DNA of 64,000 bases from Aeromonas caviae (GCF_000819785.1 NZ_CDBK01000105.1:62910-126909); one strand, 5' to 3'. Counted from the first letter of the stretch, positions 28,445 through 37,435 are shown. Numbers and translations: made by a program. The notes: generated by a model not told the origin, from the letters alone.

Positions 28445-28510
28445 GGCCGATTAGCCGCGCAGCGGCGTCATCGGACGTGATGACAGCCATTGCGCTGGTC
28501 GATGGAAATG

Positions 28511-28540
28511 ACAAGGGAGGCCTGAGCCTCCCTTGTTGTG
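28511..28540. terminator. Bidirectional terminator between ybgI and purN
   Basis: ACAAGGGAGGC (28511-28521), loop CTGA and GCCTCCCTTGT (28526-28536) form a perfect 11-bp stem followed by TGTG on the plus strand. It sits between convergent genes. Confidence 0.7.
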
Positions 28541-28558
28541 TCTTACTGCTGCTAGCGG

Positions 28559-29197
28559 TTACTCGCTGGCATAGCCTGCCAGGCCAAGCTGCTTGCCATC
28601 GAGGAAGGCAGACCCTTCTCGCATCTGCAAGCGCCCTTCACAGAACCACTGCACCACCAGGGGGTAGATGCTGTGTTCCTGTACCTGGACTCGGGCGGCG
28701 ACCTCGTCGGCACTGTCCCCTTCGAAGATGGGGACCCGTGCCTGGAGGATCACCGGGCCGCCGTCGAGCTCTTCGGTGACGAAGTGGACGCTGGCGCCGT
28801 GCTCGTCATCACCGGCCTCGATGGCGCGCTGGTGGGTGTGCAGACCCTGGTATTTCGGCAGCAACGAGGGGTGGATGTTGATCATCCTCCCGGCGAAGTG
28901 ACGCACGAGGTCGGCGCTCAGGATCCGCATAAAGCCGGCCAGCACCACCAGATCCGGCTGATAATCCGCCATCAGGGCCAGCAGGGCGGCATCATACTCC
29001 TCCCGGCTGGCGAACTGCTGCTGGGCCAGGATGGCGGTTGCCACCCCGGCTTCCCTGGCACGCACCAGGCCATAGGCATCAGCCTTGTTGCTGATGACGC
29101 CGACCACCTGACCGGCAATCTTGCCGCCGGCACAGCCGTCGAGGATGGCCTGCAGGTTGCTGCCGCTGCCTGAGATGAGGACGAGGATGCGTTTCAT
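28559..29197 (-). CDS. purN: Phosphoribosylglycinamide formyltransferase PurN
   Basis: A 212-residue GAR transformylase, the third step of purine synthesis, using 10-formyltetrahydrofolate. The N-terminal MKRILVLISGSGSNLQAILD and the active-site INIHPSLLPKYQGLHTHQRA with downstream DGGPVI are diagnostic. Start is chosen at 29197, giving the 212-residue length of E. coli PurN. An ATG at 29233 overlaps the purM stop (ATGA) and would add 12 residues with coupled translation. Neither has a strong ribosome site. It forms the purMN operon with the next gene. Confidence 0.94.
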   Translation of the reverse strand: MKRILVLISGSGSNLQAILDGCAGGKIAGQVVGVISNKADAYGLVRAREAGVATAILAQQQFASREEYDAALLALMADYQPDLVVLAGFMRILSADLVRHFAGRMINIHPSLLPKYQGLHTHQRAIEAGDDEHGASVHFVTEELDGGPVILQARVPIFEGDSADEVAARVQVQEHSIYPLVVQWFCEGRLQMREGSAFLDGKQLGLAGYASE

Positions 29198-29229
29198 AGG
29201 GGAGGTCATCTGGCCGTTGATCCGATCAT

Positions 29230-30267
29230 TCATTGAATGATGACCTGCTCCTCACCATCGGCCGCCTTGGCGATGTGGCCGATGTGCCAAGCGTTCTCGC
29301 CTTCGGCCTTGAGCAGGGCCAGCGCCTTGTCCAGCTGATCCGCCGGCAGGGCGATGATCATGCCGACGCCGCAGTTGAAGGTGCGATACATCTCGTGGCG
29401 GGTGACGTTGCCTGCCTGTTGCAGCCAGCTGAACACCGCCGGCCACTGCCAGCTCTGCTCGTCGATGACCGCCTGGGTGTTGGCGGGCAGCACGCGCGGG
29501 ATGTTCTCCCAGAAGCCGCCGCCGGTGATGTGGGACAGGGCGTGGATCTCGCACTCCTTGATGAGCTTGAGCACGGGCTTCACGTAGATGCGGGTCGGCT
29601 CCAGCAGGGCGTTGGCCAGGGTGGTATCACCCAGCGGCTGCTGCACGTCGGCCTTGGAGACTTCCAGGATCTTGCGAATGAGGGAGAAGCCGTTGGAGTG
29701 GGGACCGCTGGCGGCCAGGGCGATCAGGGCATCCCCTTCGCCAACTTTGCTGCCGTCGATGATCTCGCTCTTTTCCACCACGCCGACGCAGAAACCGGCG
29801 ATGTCGTAATCTTCCCCTTCATACATGCCAGGCATTTCGGCAGTTTCACCGCCGACCAGAGCACAGCCGGACTGTTCGCAGCCGGCGCCGATGCCGGTGA
29901 CCACGGCAGCGGCAGTGTCCACGTCCAGTTTGCCGGTGGCATAGTAGTCGAGGAAGAAGAGGGGCTCGGCGCCCTGCACGATGAGGTCATTGACGCACAT
30001 GGCGACCAAGTCGATCCCCACGGTGTCGTGCTTCTTCAGGTCGATGGCCAGACGCAGCTTGGTGCCCACCCCGTCGGTACCGGAGACCAGTACCGGTTCC
30101 TTGTAGCCAGCAGGGATTTGACACAGGGCCCCAAAGCCGCCAAGACCACCAAGGACTTCAGGACGACGAGTGCGTTTTGACACGCCCTTGATACGTTCAA
30201 CCAGTGCATTGCCGGCATCGATATCTACGCCAGCATCCTTGTAGCTCAGTGAGGTTTTGTCAGTCAC
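29230..30267 (-). CDS. purM: Phosphoribosylformylglycinamidine cyclo-ligase PurM
   Basis: A 345-residue AIR synthetase, fifth step of purine synthesis, closing the imidazole ring with [43 protein letters not shown] and [14 protein letters not shown] are family signatures, and the length equals E. coli PurM. The start codon is GTG at 30267. A PurR-like operator lies about 80 bases upstream, in the region shared with divergent upp, the same purMN/upp arrangement as in E. coli. Confidence 0.97.
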   Translation of the reverse strand: MTDKTSLSYKDAGVDIDAGNALVERIKGVSKRTRRPEVLGGLGGFGALCQIPAGYKEPVLVSGTDGVGTKLRLAIDLKKHDTVGIDLVAMCVNDLIVQGAEPLFFLDYYATGKLDVDTAAAVVTGIGAGCEQSGCALVGGETAEMPGMYEGEDYDIAGFCVGVVEKSEIIDGSKVGEGDALIALAASGPHSNGFSLIRKILEVSKADVQQPLGDTTLANALLEPTRIYVKPVLKLIKECEIHALSHITGGGFWENIPRVLPANTQAVIDEQSWQWPAVFSWLQQAGNVTRHEMYRTFNCGVGMIIALPADQLDKALALLKAEGENAWHIGHIAKAADGEEQVIIQ

Positions 30268-30343
30268 GCGTATTCCCCGTCATATAAAGAAGTGGAGGGT
30301 AAAATTCGGGGCGTATTCTACCAGCGGGCACGAAAAACCAGAA

Positions 30344-30359
30344 AGAAAATCGTTTGCGC
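30344..30359 (-). promoter_or_regulatory. Candidate PurR operator for purMN
   Basis: The right half GTTTGCGC (30352-30359) matches the PurR half-site GTTTGCGT at 7 of 8 positions. The left half AGAAAATC is poor (4 of 8). It lies between purM and upp, where E. coli carries its purMN operator. Confidence 0.4.
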
Positions 30360-30377
30360 GTTTTTGAATCGAAAAGC

Positions 30378-30406
30378 TCTACAAGCAGTGGCTTTTGTTG
30401 TATGAT
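30378..30406 (+). promoter_or_regulatory. Sigma-70-type promoter of upp
   Basis: TCTACA (30378-30383), 17 bases, and TATGAT (30401-30406). The upp ATG is 38 bases beyond the -10. Confidence 0.5.
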
Positions 30407-30443
30407 TCCGCGATTTTTTTGGCGCCGGTTAGAGGAGATAATA

Positions 30444-31070
30444 ATGAAAGTCGTTGAAGTCAAACACCCCCTGGTCAAGCACAAGATCGGCCTGATGCGC
30501 GAAGGCGACATCAGCACCAAGCGTTTCCGTGAACTGGCCAAGGAGGTGGGCAGTTTGTTGACCTACGAAGCGACCTCTGACTTCGAAACCGAAAAAGTGA
30601 CCATCGATGGCTGGAACGGCCCTGTGGAAGTAGACCAGATCAAGGGCAAGAAGGTCACCGTCGTGCCCATCCTGCGCGCCGGTCTTGGCATGATGGATGG
30701 CGTGCTGGAGCACATGCCGAGCGCCCGCGTCAGCGTGGTTGGTATCTATCGCGATGAAGAGACCCTGCAGCCTGTCCCCTACTTCGAGAAGATCGTCAGC
30801 AACATCGAAGAGCGTCTGGCCCTGGTCATCGACCCCATGCTGGCCACCGGCGGCTCCATGATCGCCACCATCGATCTGCTCAAGAAGAAAGGTTGCCAGT
30901 CCATCAAGGTGCTGGTGCTGGTTGCCGCCCCCGAAGGCATCAAGGCCCTGGAAGCCGCTCACCCGGACGTGGAGCTGTTCTGTGCCTCCATCGACCAGGG
31001 GTTGAACGAGAAAGGCTATATCGTCCCGGGTCTGGGGGATGCTGGCGACAAGATCTTCGGCACCAAATAA
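30444..31070 (+). CDS. upp: Uracil phosphoribosyltransferase Upp
   Basis: A 208-residue uracil salvage enzyme making UMP from uracil and PRPP, the same length as E. coli Upp. The N-terminus [19 protein letters not shown], the PRPP loop [13 protein letters not shown] and the uracil-binding C-terminus ending KIFGTK are diagnostic. ATG at 30444 follows AGAGGAGA (30431-30438). The upstream in-frame ATG at 30354 lies before the promoter. No uraA permease follows, unlike E. coli. A terminator separates it from the DUF2066 gene. Confidence 0.97.
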
Positions 31071-31104
31071 GCATCACCCCATCGCCGCGCCCAAGGCGCG
31101 CAAA

Positions 31105-31137
31105 CGGAGCCGGCACCCTGCCGGCTCCGCTGTTTCT
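31105..31137 (+). terminator. Terminator after upp
   Basis: CGGAGCCGGCA (31105-31115), loop CCC and TGCCGGCTCCG (31119-31129) form a perfect 11-bp stem followed by CTGTTTCT. Confidence 0.75.
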
Positions 31138-31210
31138 CCCCCCTTTGCTTGCTGCCATGCGCGCCTTGCCGCTACCATAAGCACCATCCCCCATTTCGAG
31201 AATCTTCTTT

Positions 31211-32239
31211 ATGCTGAAACGCTTAGCGACTCTCCTCTGCTGCTGTCTGCCACTCGTGGTGTCGGCCGCCCAGGTAACCGACCTCTATCAGGGCAAGGCT
31301 CCCACCAGTGGCGACATGACGGCCGCCCAGTCCCAGGCGCTGGGGGATGTGCTCGTCAAGGTGACGGGCAAGCGCGATATCCTCACCCAGCCGGATGTGG
31401 TGAAGGCCCTGGCGGCGCCGGCGGATTACGTGCAGCAATACAGCTATCAGGACATCGGCTCGGTCAAGTTTCTCAAGGCGGATTTCAATGTGGCCAAGGT
31501 GAACGCCCTGGTTGGCCAGAGCAAGTTTGCCCTGCTTGGCCCGGTGCGGCCGCAGGTCGCCATCTGGCTGGTGGTCGACGAAGGGGAGCGGCGCATACTG
31601 CCGGATCAGTCCGGCGATGGCTGGTCCGAGGCGCTGCGTGCCCAGACCCAGGCCATGGGGCTGCCGGTCAGTCTCCCGCTGATGGACTTGGATGACAACA
31701 TGGCGGTCAATGCCACCGATGTCTGGGGCCGCTTTGCCGATCCCGTGCTCAAGGCGAGCCAGCGTTACGGCGCTGAAATGGTGGTGCTCGGCAAACTGAG
31801 CCCGGAGGGGGAGGCCTGGAGCATCGACTGGGGTCTTTATGGGTCCAAGCCGGGGGCGCAGGCAGGAGAGCTGACCGAGCTGACCAAGGGCTCGGGTTCA
31901 GGTACCCAGGCCGAGGTGGCAAAGGGCTTTGCCGATGCCCTGGCCGGTTGGCTGGTGCAGCAGTACGGTACCCGTCTCTCCGGTGTCGCTTCCAGCCAGA
32001 CCCTGGTGGTGGAGGGGCTGTCCGATATCGATGGCATGATCCAGATCCAGAAGCTGCTGCAGGGGATGGCCAGTGTCACCAAGGTGGCCATCGGCAAGTT
32101 GGAAGGGGACAAGGTGACCTTCAACCTCTCGCTGCAGGGGGACAAGGCCGAGCTGGTGAGGGGGTTGCAACTTGAGAGCCGCCTGCATCAGGTGGAAGAC
32201 AACGAGAGCGGCCTGCGCTATCAATGGTCGCAGCCCTGA
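31211..32239 (+). CDS. Exported DUF2066 protein
   Basis: A 342-residue DUF2066 protein. The N-terminus MLKRLATLLCCCLPLVVSAA is a Sec signal peptide, so it acts in the envelope. Conserved stretches include SQALGDVLVKVTGKRDIL (near residue 42) and the region RPQVAIWLVVDEGERR. The C-terminal half (about 215-340) has an alternating hydrophobic pattern. DUF2066 proteins are found next to hda in many gammaproteobacteria and have no assigned function. The same neighbourhood holds here. I cannot name a substrate. Confidence 0.85.
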   Translation: MLKRLATLLCCCLPLVVSAAQVTDLYQGKAPTSGDMTAAQSQALGDVLVKVTGKRDILTQPDVVKALAAPADYVQQYSYQDIGSVKFLKADFNVAKVNALVGQSKFALLGPVRPQVAIWLVVDEGERRILPDQSGDGWSEALRAQTQAMGLPVSLPLMDLDDNMAVNATDVWGRFADPVLKASQRYGAEMVVLGKLSPEGEAWSIDWGLYGSKPGAQAGELTELTKGSGSGTQAEVAKGFADALAGWLVQQYGTRLSGVASSQTLVVEGLSDIDGMIQIQKLLQGMASVTKVAIGKLEGDKVTFNLSLQGDKAELVRGLQLESRLHQVEDNESGLRYQWSQP

Positions 32240-32257
32240 TCCCGGGGAAGGATCCTG

Positions 32258-32285
32258 ACCGCCCGGCATGGTCCGGGCGGTTCTC
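32258..32285 (+). terminator. Terminator-like hairpin between the DUF2066 gene and hda
   Basis: ACCGCCCGG (32258-32266) pairs with CCGGGCGGT (32273-32281) around CATGGT and is followed by TCTCTATCT. The T tract is broken, so some read-through into hda is possible. Confidence 0.5.
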
Positions 32286-32341
32286 TATCTGCCCCGCTGG
32301 TGATACACTTGCCCGCAAATATCACAGTCAAAGCCCAACGA

Positions 32342-33043
32342 GTGAAGCAACCGGCCCAACTGTCTTTAGCCGTACAACTACCGGATGATGAAACCTTCGT
32401 CAGTTTTTATCCCGGCAACAACGCCCATCTGATCACCGCCCTCAAGAATGCGGCCATCGGTCAGGGCTCGCCCTTCCTCTATTTCTGGGGAGCCAAGGGG
32501 TCGGGCCGCTCCCATCTGCTCCATGCTACCTGTGCCGAGGTCAACGCCCGCGACGCGGCGGCGGCCTATCTCTCCCTCGATCAGTTCGAACAGCTCGACC
32601 CCAGCATGCTCGATGCTTTGGAGAGCCTGCCCCTGGTCTGTCTTGACAGCCTGGAGGCGATCGCCGGCAACGCCCTGTGGGAGCGGGCCCTGTTCGACTT
32701 CTACAATCGCTGGAAGGAGAAGGGGGAGGGGACGCTCATCGTTACCGGCTGCAGCGCGCCACGCAAGCTGGGGCTGCAACTGCCGGATCTCGCGTCCCGT
32801 CTCGACTGGGGAGTGAGCTTCCACCTCGACGAGCTGGACGACGAGGGCAAACTCAGCGCCCTGCAACTGCGCGCCGAGCTGCGGGGTTTCAAGCTGCCCA
32901 TCGACGTGGGCCGTTTCCTGCTCAACCGCCTCTCCCGCGACATGCGCACCCTGCTTGCCACCCTCAATCGTCTCGACAACGCCTCCTTCCGTGCCAAGCG
33001 CAAGCTGACCATCCCTTTCGTCAAAGAGATCCTCGAGCTCTGA
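32342..33043 (+). CDS. hda: DnaA inactivator Hda
   Basis: A 233-residue Hda, the AAA+ protein that with the DNA-loaded sliding clamp stimulates ATP hydrolysis by DnaA to stop re-initiation of replication. The clamp-binding motif QLSLAVQL lies at the N-terminus. LYFWGAKGSGRSHLLHA is the Walker A region, LASRLDWG the sensor-side motif, and RKLTIPFVKEIL the conserved end. The start is GTG at 32342 with no clear ribosome site, giving exactly the E. coli Hda length. Weak, non-ATG starts are known for hda and keep its level low. Confidence 0.93.
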   Translation: MKQPAQLSLAVQLPDDETFVSFYPGNNAHLITALKNAAIGQGSPFLYFWGAKGSGRSHLLHATCAEVNARDAAAAYLSLDQFEQLDPSMLDALESLPLVCLDSLEAIAGNALWERALFDFYNRWKEKGEGTLIVTGCSAPRKLGLQLPDLASRLDWGVSFHLDELDDEGKLSALQLRAELRGFKLPIDVGRFLLNRLSRDMRTLLATLNRLDNASFRAKRKLTIPFVKEILEL

Positions 33044-33079
33044 AAACCTATCCCATTAGGCTATCTTATTCGCCATTTT

Positions 33080-33148
33080 GAACCTGGGCAGTGCTCGAAA
33101 TCCTCACGTACTACAGTACGCTCCGGTTTCTGCGCGCTGTCCGTGTTC
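33080..33148. repeat. Long imperfect hairpin element between hda and aceA
   Basis: The 69 bases fold into one rod. Nested pairs are GAAC/GTTC (33080-33083 with 33145-33148), GGGCAGT/GCTGTCC (33086-33092 with 33136-33142, including G-U pairs), GAAATC/GGTTTC (33097-33102 with 33125-33130) and CGTACT/AGTACG (33107-33112 with 33115-33120). Internal loops separate them. It lies in the intergenic gap, is not followed by a T tract, and from memory resembles a dispersed intergenic element of Aeromonas and related genera. No second copy was noticed in this window. Confidence 0.55.
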
Positions 33149-33200
33149 AAACTGCCTTCAACGATTACGCCTACTGGGAGAGGTTCTAAGCCCCATAACG

Positions 33201-33231
33201 ACAAACCCCGGGACTTGGCCGGGGTTTGTTT
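33201..33231. terminator. Bidirectional terminator between hda and aceA
   Basis: ACAAACCCCGG (33201-33211) pairs perfectly with CCGGGGTTTGT (33219-33229) around a 7-base loop, followed by TTG on the plus strand. It lies between convergent hda and aceBA. Confidence 0.7.
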
Positions 33232-33249
33232 GCGAGCATTACACAGCTA

Positions 33250-34563
33250 TCAGTGGAACTGATCTTCTTCGGTCGAGCCGGTCAGCGCGGTCACCGACGA
33301 CTGGCCGCCCTGAATGACGGTGGTCACCTTGTCGAAGTAACCGGTACCCACTTCCTGCTGGTGTGCCACGAAGGTGTAGCCCCGCTCGGCGGCGGCGAAT
33401 TCCGGCTGCTGCACCATCTCGACATAGTGCTTCATTCCCTCGCCACGGGCGTACTGGTAGGCCAGCTCGTACATGTGGAACCACATGTTGTGGATACCCG
33501 CCAGGGTGATGAACTGGTACTTGTAGCCCATGTCGGAGAGCTCCTGCTGGAAGCGGGCGATGGTGGCATCGTCCAGGTTCTTCTTCCAGTTGAAGCTCGG
33601 GGAACAGTTGTAGGCCAGGATCTTGTCCGGGTACTGGGCCTTGATGGCCTCGGCAAATTTTCGCGCCTCGTCCAGATCGGGCTTGGCGGTCTCGCACCAC
33701 ACCATGTCGGCGTAAGGGGCGTAGGCCAGGCCGCGGGAGATGGCCTGCTCGATGCCGGCCTGCACCTTGTAGAAGCCCTCACTGGTGCGCTCACCGGTCA
33801 GGAAGCCGGCATCGTAGGGATCGGCATCCGTGGTCAGCAGATCCGCTGCGTTGGCGTCGGTGCGGGCGATGACCAAGGTGGTGGTGCCGCAGACATCTGC
33901 CGCGAGGCGAGCCGCGACAAGCTTTTGCACCGCTTCCTGGGTCGGGACCAGTACCTTGCCGCCCATGTGGCCGCACTTTTTCACGGACGCGAGCTGATCT
34001 TCGAAGTGCACGCCGGCGGCGCCCGCTTCAATCATCCCCTTCATCAGTTCGAAGGCGTTCAGCACGCCGCCGAAACCGGCTTCCGCATCCGCTACGATGG
34101 GCAGGAAGTAGTCGATGAAGCCTTTGTCCTCTGGTCCAACCTTGTTGGCCCACTGGATCTGGTCGGCCCGGGCGAAGGAGTTGTTGATGCGCTCCACCAC
34201 GGAGGGGACGGAGTTGGCCGGGTAGAGGGACTGATCCGGGTACATGGTGGAGGAGAGGTTGTTGTCCGCCGCCACCTGCCAGCCGGAGAGATAGATGGCT
34301 TCGATGCCGGCCTTGGCCTGCTGCACCGCCTGGCCGCCGGTCAGGGCGCCGAGGCAGTTTACATAGCCTTTCTTGGCGCCGCCGTGGATCAGCTCCCACA
34401 GTTTGTCGGCGCCGCGTTGGGCCAGAGTGTGTGCCGGCTGCAGGCTGCCACGCAGGTTCACCACGTCCTCGGCGCTGTAGCCGCGCTTGATCCCTTTCCA
34501 GCGGGGGTTTTCTGCCCAGTCTTTCTCGATAGCCTGGATCTGTTGCTCACGGGTCAGTGCCAT
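33250..34563 (-). CDS. aceA: Isocitrate lyase AceA
   Basis: A 437-residue isocitrate lyase splitting isocitrate to glyoxylate and succinate in the glyoxylate shunt. The catalytic signature KKCGHMGGK (near residue 195), [20 protein letters not shown] and [15 protein letters not shown] are present. The ATG at 34563 follows AGAGGGAAC. An in-frame start at 34590 lacks support. It lies 69 bases after aceB and is presumably co-transcribed. No aceK follows. Confidence 0.97.
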   Translation of the reverse strand: MALTREQQIQAIEKDWAENPRWKGIKRGYSAEDVVNLRGSLQPAHTLAQRGADKLWELIHGGAKKGYVNCLGALTGGQAVQQAKAGIEAIYLSGWQVAADNNLSSTMYPDQSLYPANSVPSVVERINNSFARADQIQWANKVGPEDKGFIDYFLPIVADAEAGFGGVLNAFELMKGMIEAGAAGVHFEDQLASVKKCGHMGGKVLVPTQEAVQKLVAARLAADVCGTTTLVIARTDANAADLLTTDADPYDAGFLTGERTSEGFYKVQAGIEQAISRGLAYAPYADMVWCETAKPDLDEARKFAEAIKAQYPDKILAYNCSPSFNWKKNLDDATIARFQQELSDMGYKYQFITLAGIHNMWFHMYELAYQYARGEGMKHYVEMVQQPEFAAAERGYTFVAHQQEVGTGYFDKVTTVIQGGQSSVTALTGSTEEDQFH

Positions 34564-34632
34564 ATCAGTTCCCTCTTTCATTGATTTCACGTTTCCATTG
34601 ACTTGTTTTGGGGGCCGTTACCGGCCCGGGTC

Positions 34633-36240
34633 TCACAGCCGCTCGTAGCCGGGCAGCGTCAGAAAATCGATGAGTGTGTCGGCGCAGGTGATCTCGTCCA
34701 TCAGGGCGCTCGCCTCGGCGAAACGGCCCGATTGCCAGCGGGCCTCGCCCACTTCGCCTCTGACCACCTCCTGCTCCTCGGCCAGCATCTGGCGGAACAG
34801 CGCCTTGGTCACCGCCTGACCGTTGGAGAGGGTCTTGCCGTGGCGGATCCACTGCCAGATGGAGGTGCGGGAGATCTCGGCGGTGGCGGCATCTTCCATC
34901 AGTCCGTAGATGGGCACGCAGCCGTTGCCGTTGATCCAGGCTTCCAGATATTGCAGGGCGACGCGGATATTGGTGCGCATGCCCGCCTCGGTGCGCTCGC
35001 CCTCACAGGGGGCCAGCAGGTCGGCGGCCGTGATGGGGGCATCCTGCTCGCGCAGCACGCCGATCTGGTTCTGGGCACCCGCCGGAATGGTGGCGTTGAA
35101 CACCGCCATGGCGGTATCGGCCAGACCGGGGTGGGCGACCCAGGTGCCATCGTGGCCGTTGTCGGCCTCGCGCTGCTTGTCCGCGTGCACCTTGGCAAAC
35201 ACCTGCTCGTTGACTGCCGCGTCCTTGGCCGGAATAAAGGCAGCCATGCCCCCCATCGCCAGCGCGCCGCGCTTGTGGCAGGTCTTGATGAGGAGTCGCG
35301 AGTAGGCAGAGAGGAACGGCTTGTCCATGGTCACCACCTGACGATCCGGCAGGACGCGATCCGGGTGGTTTTTCAAGGTCTTGATATAGCTGAAGATGTA
35401 GTCCCAGCGACCGCAGTTGAGGGCAACGATGTGATCCTTCATCTGATAGAGCAGCTCGTCCATCTCGAATACCGCCGGCAGGGTCTCGATGAGTACGGTG
35501 GCCTTGATGGTACCGCGGGGCAGACCGAATTTGTCCTCGGTCCAGGCGAACACCTCGCTCCACCAGCGCCCTTCCAGATGGCTCTGCAGCTTGGGTACGT
35601 AGAAGTAGGGACCGGAGCCCTTGGCCAGCAACGCCTTGTGGTTGTGCAGGAAATAGAGGGCGAAGTCGAACAGGCCGCCGGGAATGGGGGCACCATCAAA
35701 GGTGACGTGCTTCTCCGGCAGATGCAGACCGCGAACCCGGCAGATGAGCACGGCCGGATTTGGATTCAAGGTATAAGCCTTCCCCTCCGGGCTCTGGTAG
35801 GCAATGGTGCCGTTGACCGCATCGCGCAGGTTGATCTGGCCCTCGATCACCTTGTTCCAGGCCGGGGCCAGTGAGTCCTCGAAGTCGGCCATGAAGACTT
35901 TGACGTTGGCGTTGAGGGCATTGATCACCATTTTGCGCTCGACCGGGCCGGTGATCTCCACACGGCGGTCCTGCAGATCGGCGGGGATGCCGCGCACCGT
36001 CCAGTCACCAGCGCGAATATGGGCGGTCTCTGGCAGGAAGTCCGGCAACTCGCCGCCATCGATACGGGCCTGGCGTGCGACTCGCTGCTTCAGCAGCTCA
36101 TTGCGTTGGGGAGCGAAATGTTCCACCAGTTCGGACACCAGGGCCACCGCATCCGGCGTCAGGATCTGCGCGTAATCGGGAAGCATCTCGCCTTGAATGC
36201 GCAGGCGGGTGCTGCTGATGGTCTGGGCCGGTGCCGACAT
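34633..36240 (-). CDS. aceB: Malate synthase A AceB
   Basis: A 535-residue malate synthase A, condensing glyoxylate with acetyl-CoA. Signature KDHIVALNCGRWDYIFSYIK is present, with VFMADFEDSLAPAWNKVIEG near residue 115 and the C-terminal DGTWVAHPGLADTAMAVF. Length matches E. coli AceB (533). GGAGGAG precedes the ATG. It heads the leftward aceBA operon, with the large control region at 36241-36932 upstream. Confidence 0.97.
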   Translation of the reverse strand: MSAPAQTISSTRLRIQGEMLPDYAQILTPDAVALVSELVEHFAPQRNELLKQRVARQARIDGGELPDFLPETAHIRAGDWTVRGIPADLQDRRVEITGPVERKMVINALNANVKVFMADFEDSLAPAWNKVIEGQINLRDAVNGTIAYQSPEGKAYTLNPNPAVLICRVRGLHLPEKHVTFDGAPIPGGLFDFALYFLHNHKALLAKGSGPYFYVPKLQSHLEGRWWSEVFAWTEDKFGLPRGTIKATVLIETLPAVFEMDELLYQMKDHIVALNCGRWDYIFSYIKTLKNHPDRVLPDRQVVTMDKPFLSAYSRLLIKTCHKRGALAMGGMAAFIPAKDAAVNEQVFAKVHADKQREADNGHDGTWVAHPGLADTAMAVFNATIPAGAQNQIGVLREQDAPITAADLLAPCEGERTEAGMRTNIRVALQYLEAWINGNGCVPIYGLMEDAATAEISRTSIWQWIRHGKTLSNGQAVTKALFRQMLAEEQEVVRGEVGEARWQSGRFAEASALMDEITCADTLIDFLTLPGYERL

Positions 36241-36932
36241 AGTGGGTACTCCTCCAAAAGTTACATTTTGAATTTATTAACTACGACTAACGTCTATATC
36301 CCTTTCTTTCAAACTCCCCGTAACAGCGGGGTAACACGATTCATAAGGTGCAAAAGAATGGCGGATTCGTCAACTTGATTTTTAAAACAGGTGTTTTTTG
36401 ATGATAGTTAAGGTGCTGTTTTAAATGGATTTATGTGATTAGTGCAAAAGCTCTTTGCAGATGGTTATGCTCTTGGGTTGCCGGGGCGGCAGGGGGGAGG
36501 ATTTCGGTAGAGGGGATGGGTTAAAAATGTAATTAATTACGTAATAAAATTACAAATGCAAAAACAAATCCCGACATTACTCCAAGCTTTGCAAAAACAG
36601 CTGTATGAAATGCCTTCGTTCAATCCAGCCTGCATGAGGGCTATGAAGTGACCGGGTAGTGAACTTATGTTTAAAACTAAAATGTCAAATTGGGTCAAAA
36701 TGGCGAAGGCGAACAGGAGAGAGGGAAATGACGAGCAATAACGTAGGTTTGTATCACGGCGTGTCCATGAAGGAGAGGGAGGTTGGGGCGCAGAAGATGG
36801 TCAATTAAACTGATTTTTGAAGAAAAACCAGCATTTTGTCGTTATTTGCGGTGGCGGTCTGTTGGCCGGGGTCAAGGGCGGTGCCGGACAGCAAAACCGG
36901 CGTCTTGAACCGCACTATGGTACGGGCTCGTC
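36241..36932. promoter_or_regulatory. Long AT-rich intergenic region upstream of aceB
   Basis: About 690 bases without a supported gene, noticeably richer in A+T than the rest of the window. Near aceB a small hairpin CCCCG-TAACAG-CGGGG (36316-36331) lies in the presumed leader. Runs such as TTTTTAAAACAG and GTTTTTTGATGATAG occur around 36379-36425. No promoter could be called with confidence. Short reading frames on both strands lack ribosome sites and coding character. Confidence 0.5.
36529..36553. promoter_or_regulatory. Paired GTAAT/ATTAC palindromes in the aceBA control region
   Basis: Two palindromes abut: GTAATTAATTAC (36529-36540) and GTAATAAAATTAC (36541-36553). Together they hold four GTAAT/ATTAC half-sites in a row. 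The arrangement looks like a cooperative repressor or activator site about 290 bases upstream of aceB. The regulator is not identified. IclR, FadR and ArcA consensus sites do not fit well. Confidence 0.4.
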
Positions 36933-37073
36933 TCAGTAATCTTCATCCGGGGCGGCGAGATCGATCACATCGAGGTGCACTGAACTGCCAAACCCGTGCT
37001 CTGCGGAATCGAGCTCGGAGGGCGTGGGGGAGATCAGGGGCTGAACGGGCTGGGAGTCAACAGCTTGGGTCAT
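36933..37073 (-). CDS. Candidate small protein, 46 residues, unknown function
   Basis: An open frame of 46 codons starting MTQAVDSQPVQPLISP and ending DVIDLAAPDEDY. Support: GAGG nine bases before the ATG (37073), third codon positions mostly G or C like neighbouring genes despite an AT-rich flank, and an acidic composition that is not obviously random. In-frame ATGs at 37088 and further upstream could lengthen it. No signal peptide, membrane segment or known domain is visible. It might be spurious. Confidence 0.45.
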   Translation of the reverse strand: MTQAVDSQPVQPLISPTPSELDSAEHGFGSSVHLDVIDLAAPDEDY

Positions 37074-37286
37074 GGATGCTTGCCTCATTGATTGCAAGCC
37101 GGTCGGTGATTCCATCACCCTAGTGTCCACCTCCCTGTTTTTATGGCCGGCGGAAAAGTTGCGTATCCTAGCGGCACTTTATGAAAGCTTCAAGTGGTTC
37201 TGTATAAAATTCATGCCAATAAAAAGCGGCGACCTGATGAACGGGGGAGGCGAGAGGGAAAAGAGGCAAGCGTCGGGCGTGCAGGC

Positions 37287-37319
37287 AAAAAAATAGCCCA
37301 GTCGTTTGACTGGGCTATT
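37287..37319 (-). terminator. Terminator of the tRNA-Pro gene
   Basis: On the minus strand AATAGCCCAGTC (37319-37308) pairs perfectly with GACTGGGCTATT (37303-37292) around AAAC, followed by a run of T. It lies 12 bases past the CCA end of the tRNA. Confidence 0.88.
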
Positions 37320-37330
37320 CTCGGGGAATT

Positions 37331-37407
37331 TGGTCGGTGTGAGAGGATTCGAACCTCCGACCCTCTACACCCCATGCAGATGCGCTACCTGGCTGCGCTA
37401 CACACCG
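37331..37407 (-). tRNA. proL: tRNA-Pro, anticodon GGG
   Basis: A 77-base cloverleaf on the minus strand with encoded CCA. Acceptor CGGTGTG pairs with CACACCG before ACCA. The D-arm region is TAGCGCAGCCAGGTAGCGC, the anticodon loop is ATGGGGT (anticodon GGG), and the T arm carries GGTTCGAATCC. It closely resembles E. coli proL. It has its own promoter and terminator. No integrase or duplicated 3' end was seen, so it is not occupied by an island here. Confidence 0.95.
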
Positions 37408-37435
37408 ACGGAGTCAGCTCGGCTGACGGGGAGGA

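Noticed and set aside
37331-37407. tRNA-Pro as an occupied integration site
   Set aside because: No integrase, no repeated tRNA 3' end and no change in gene character nearby.
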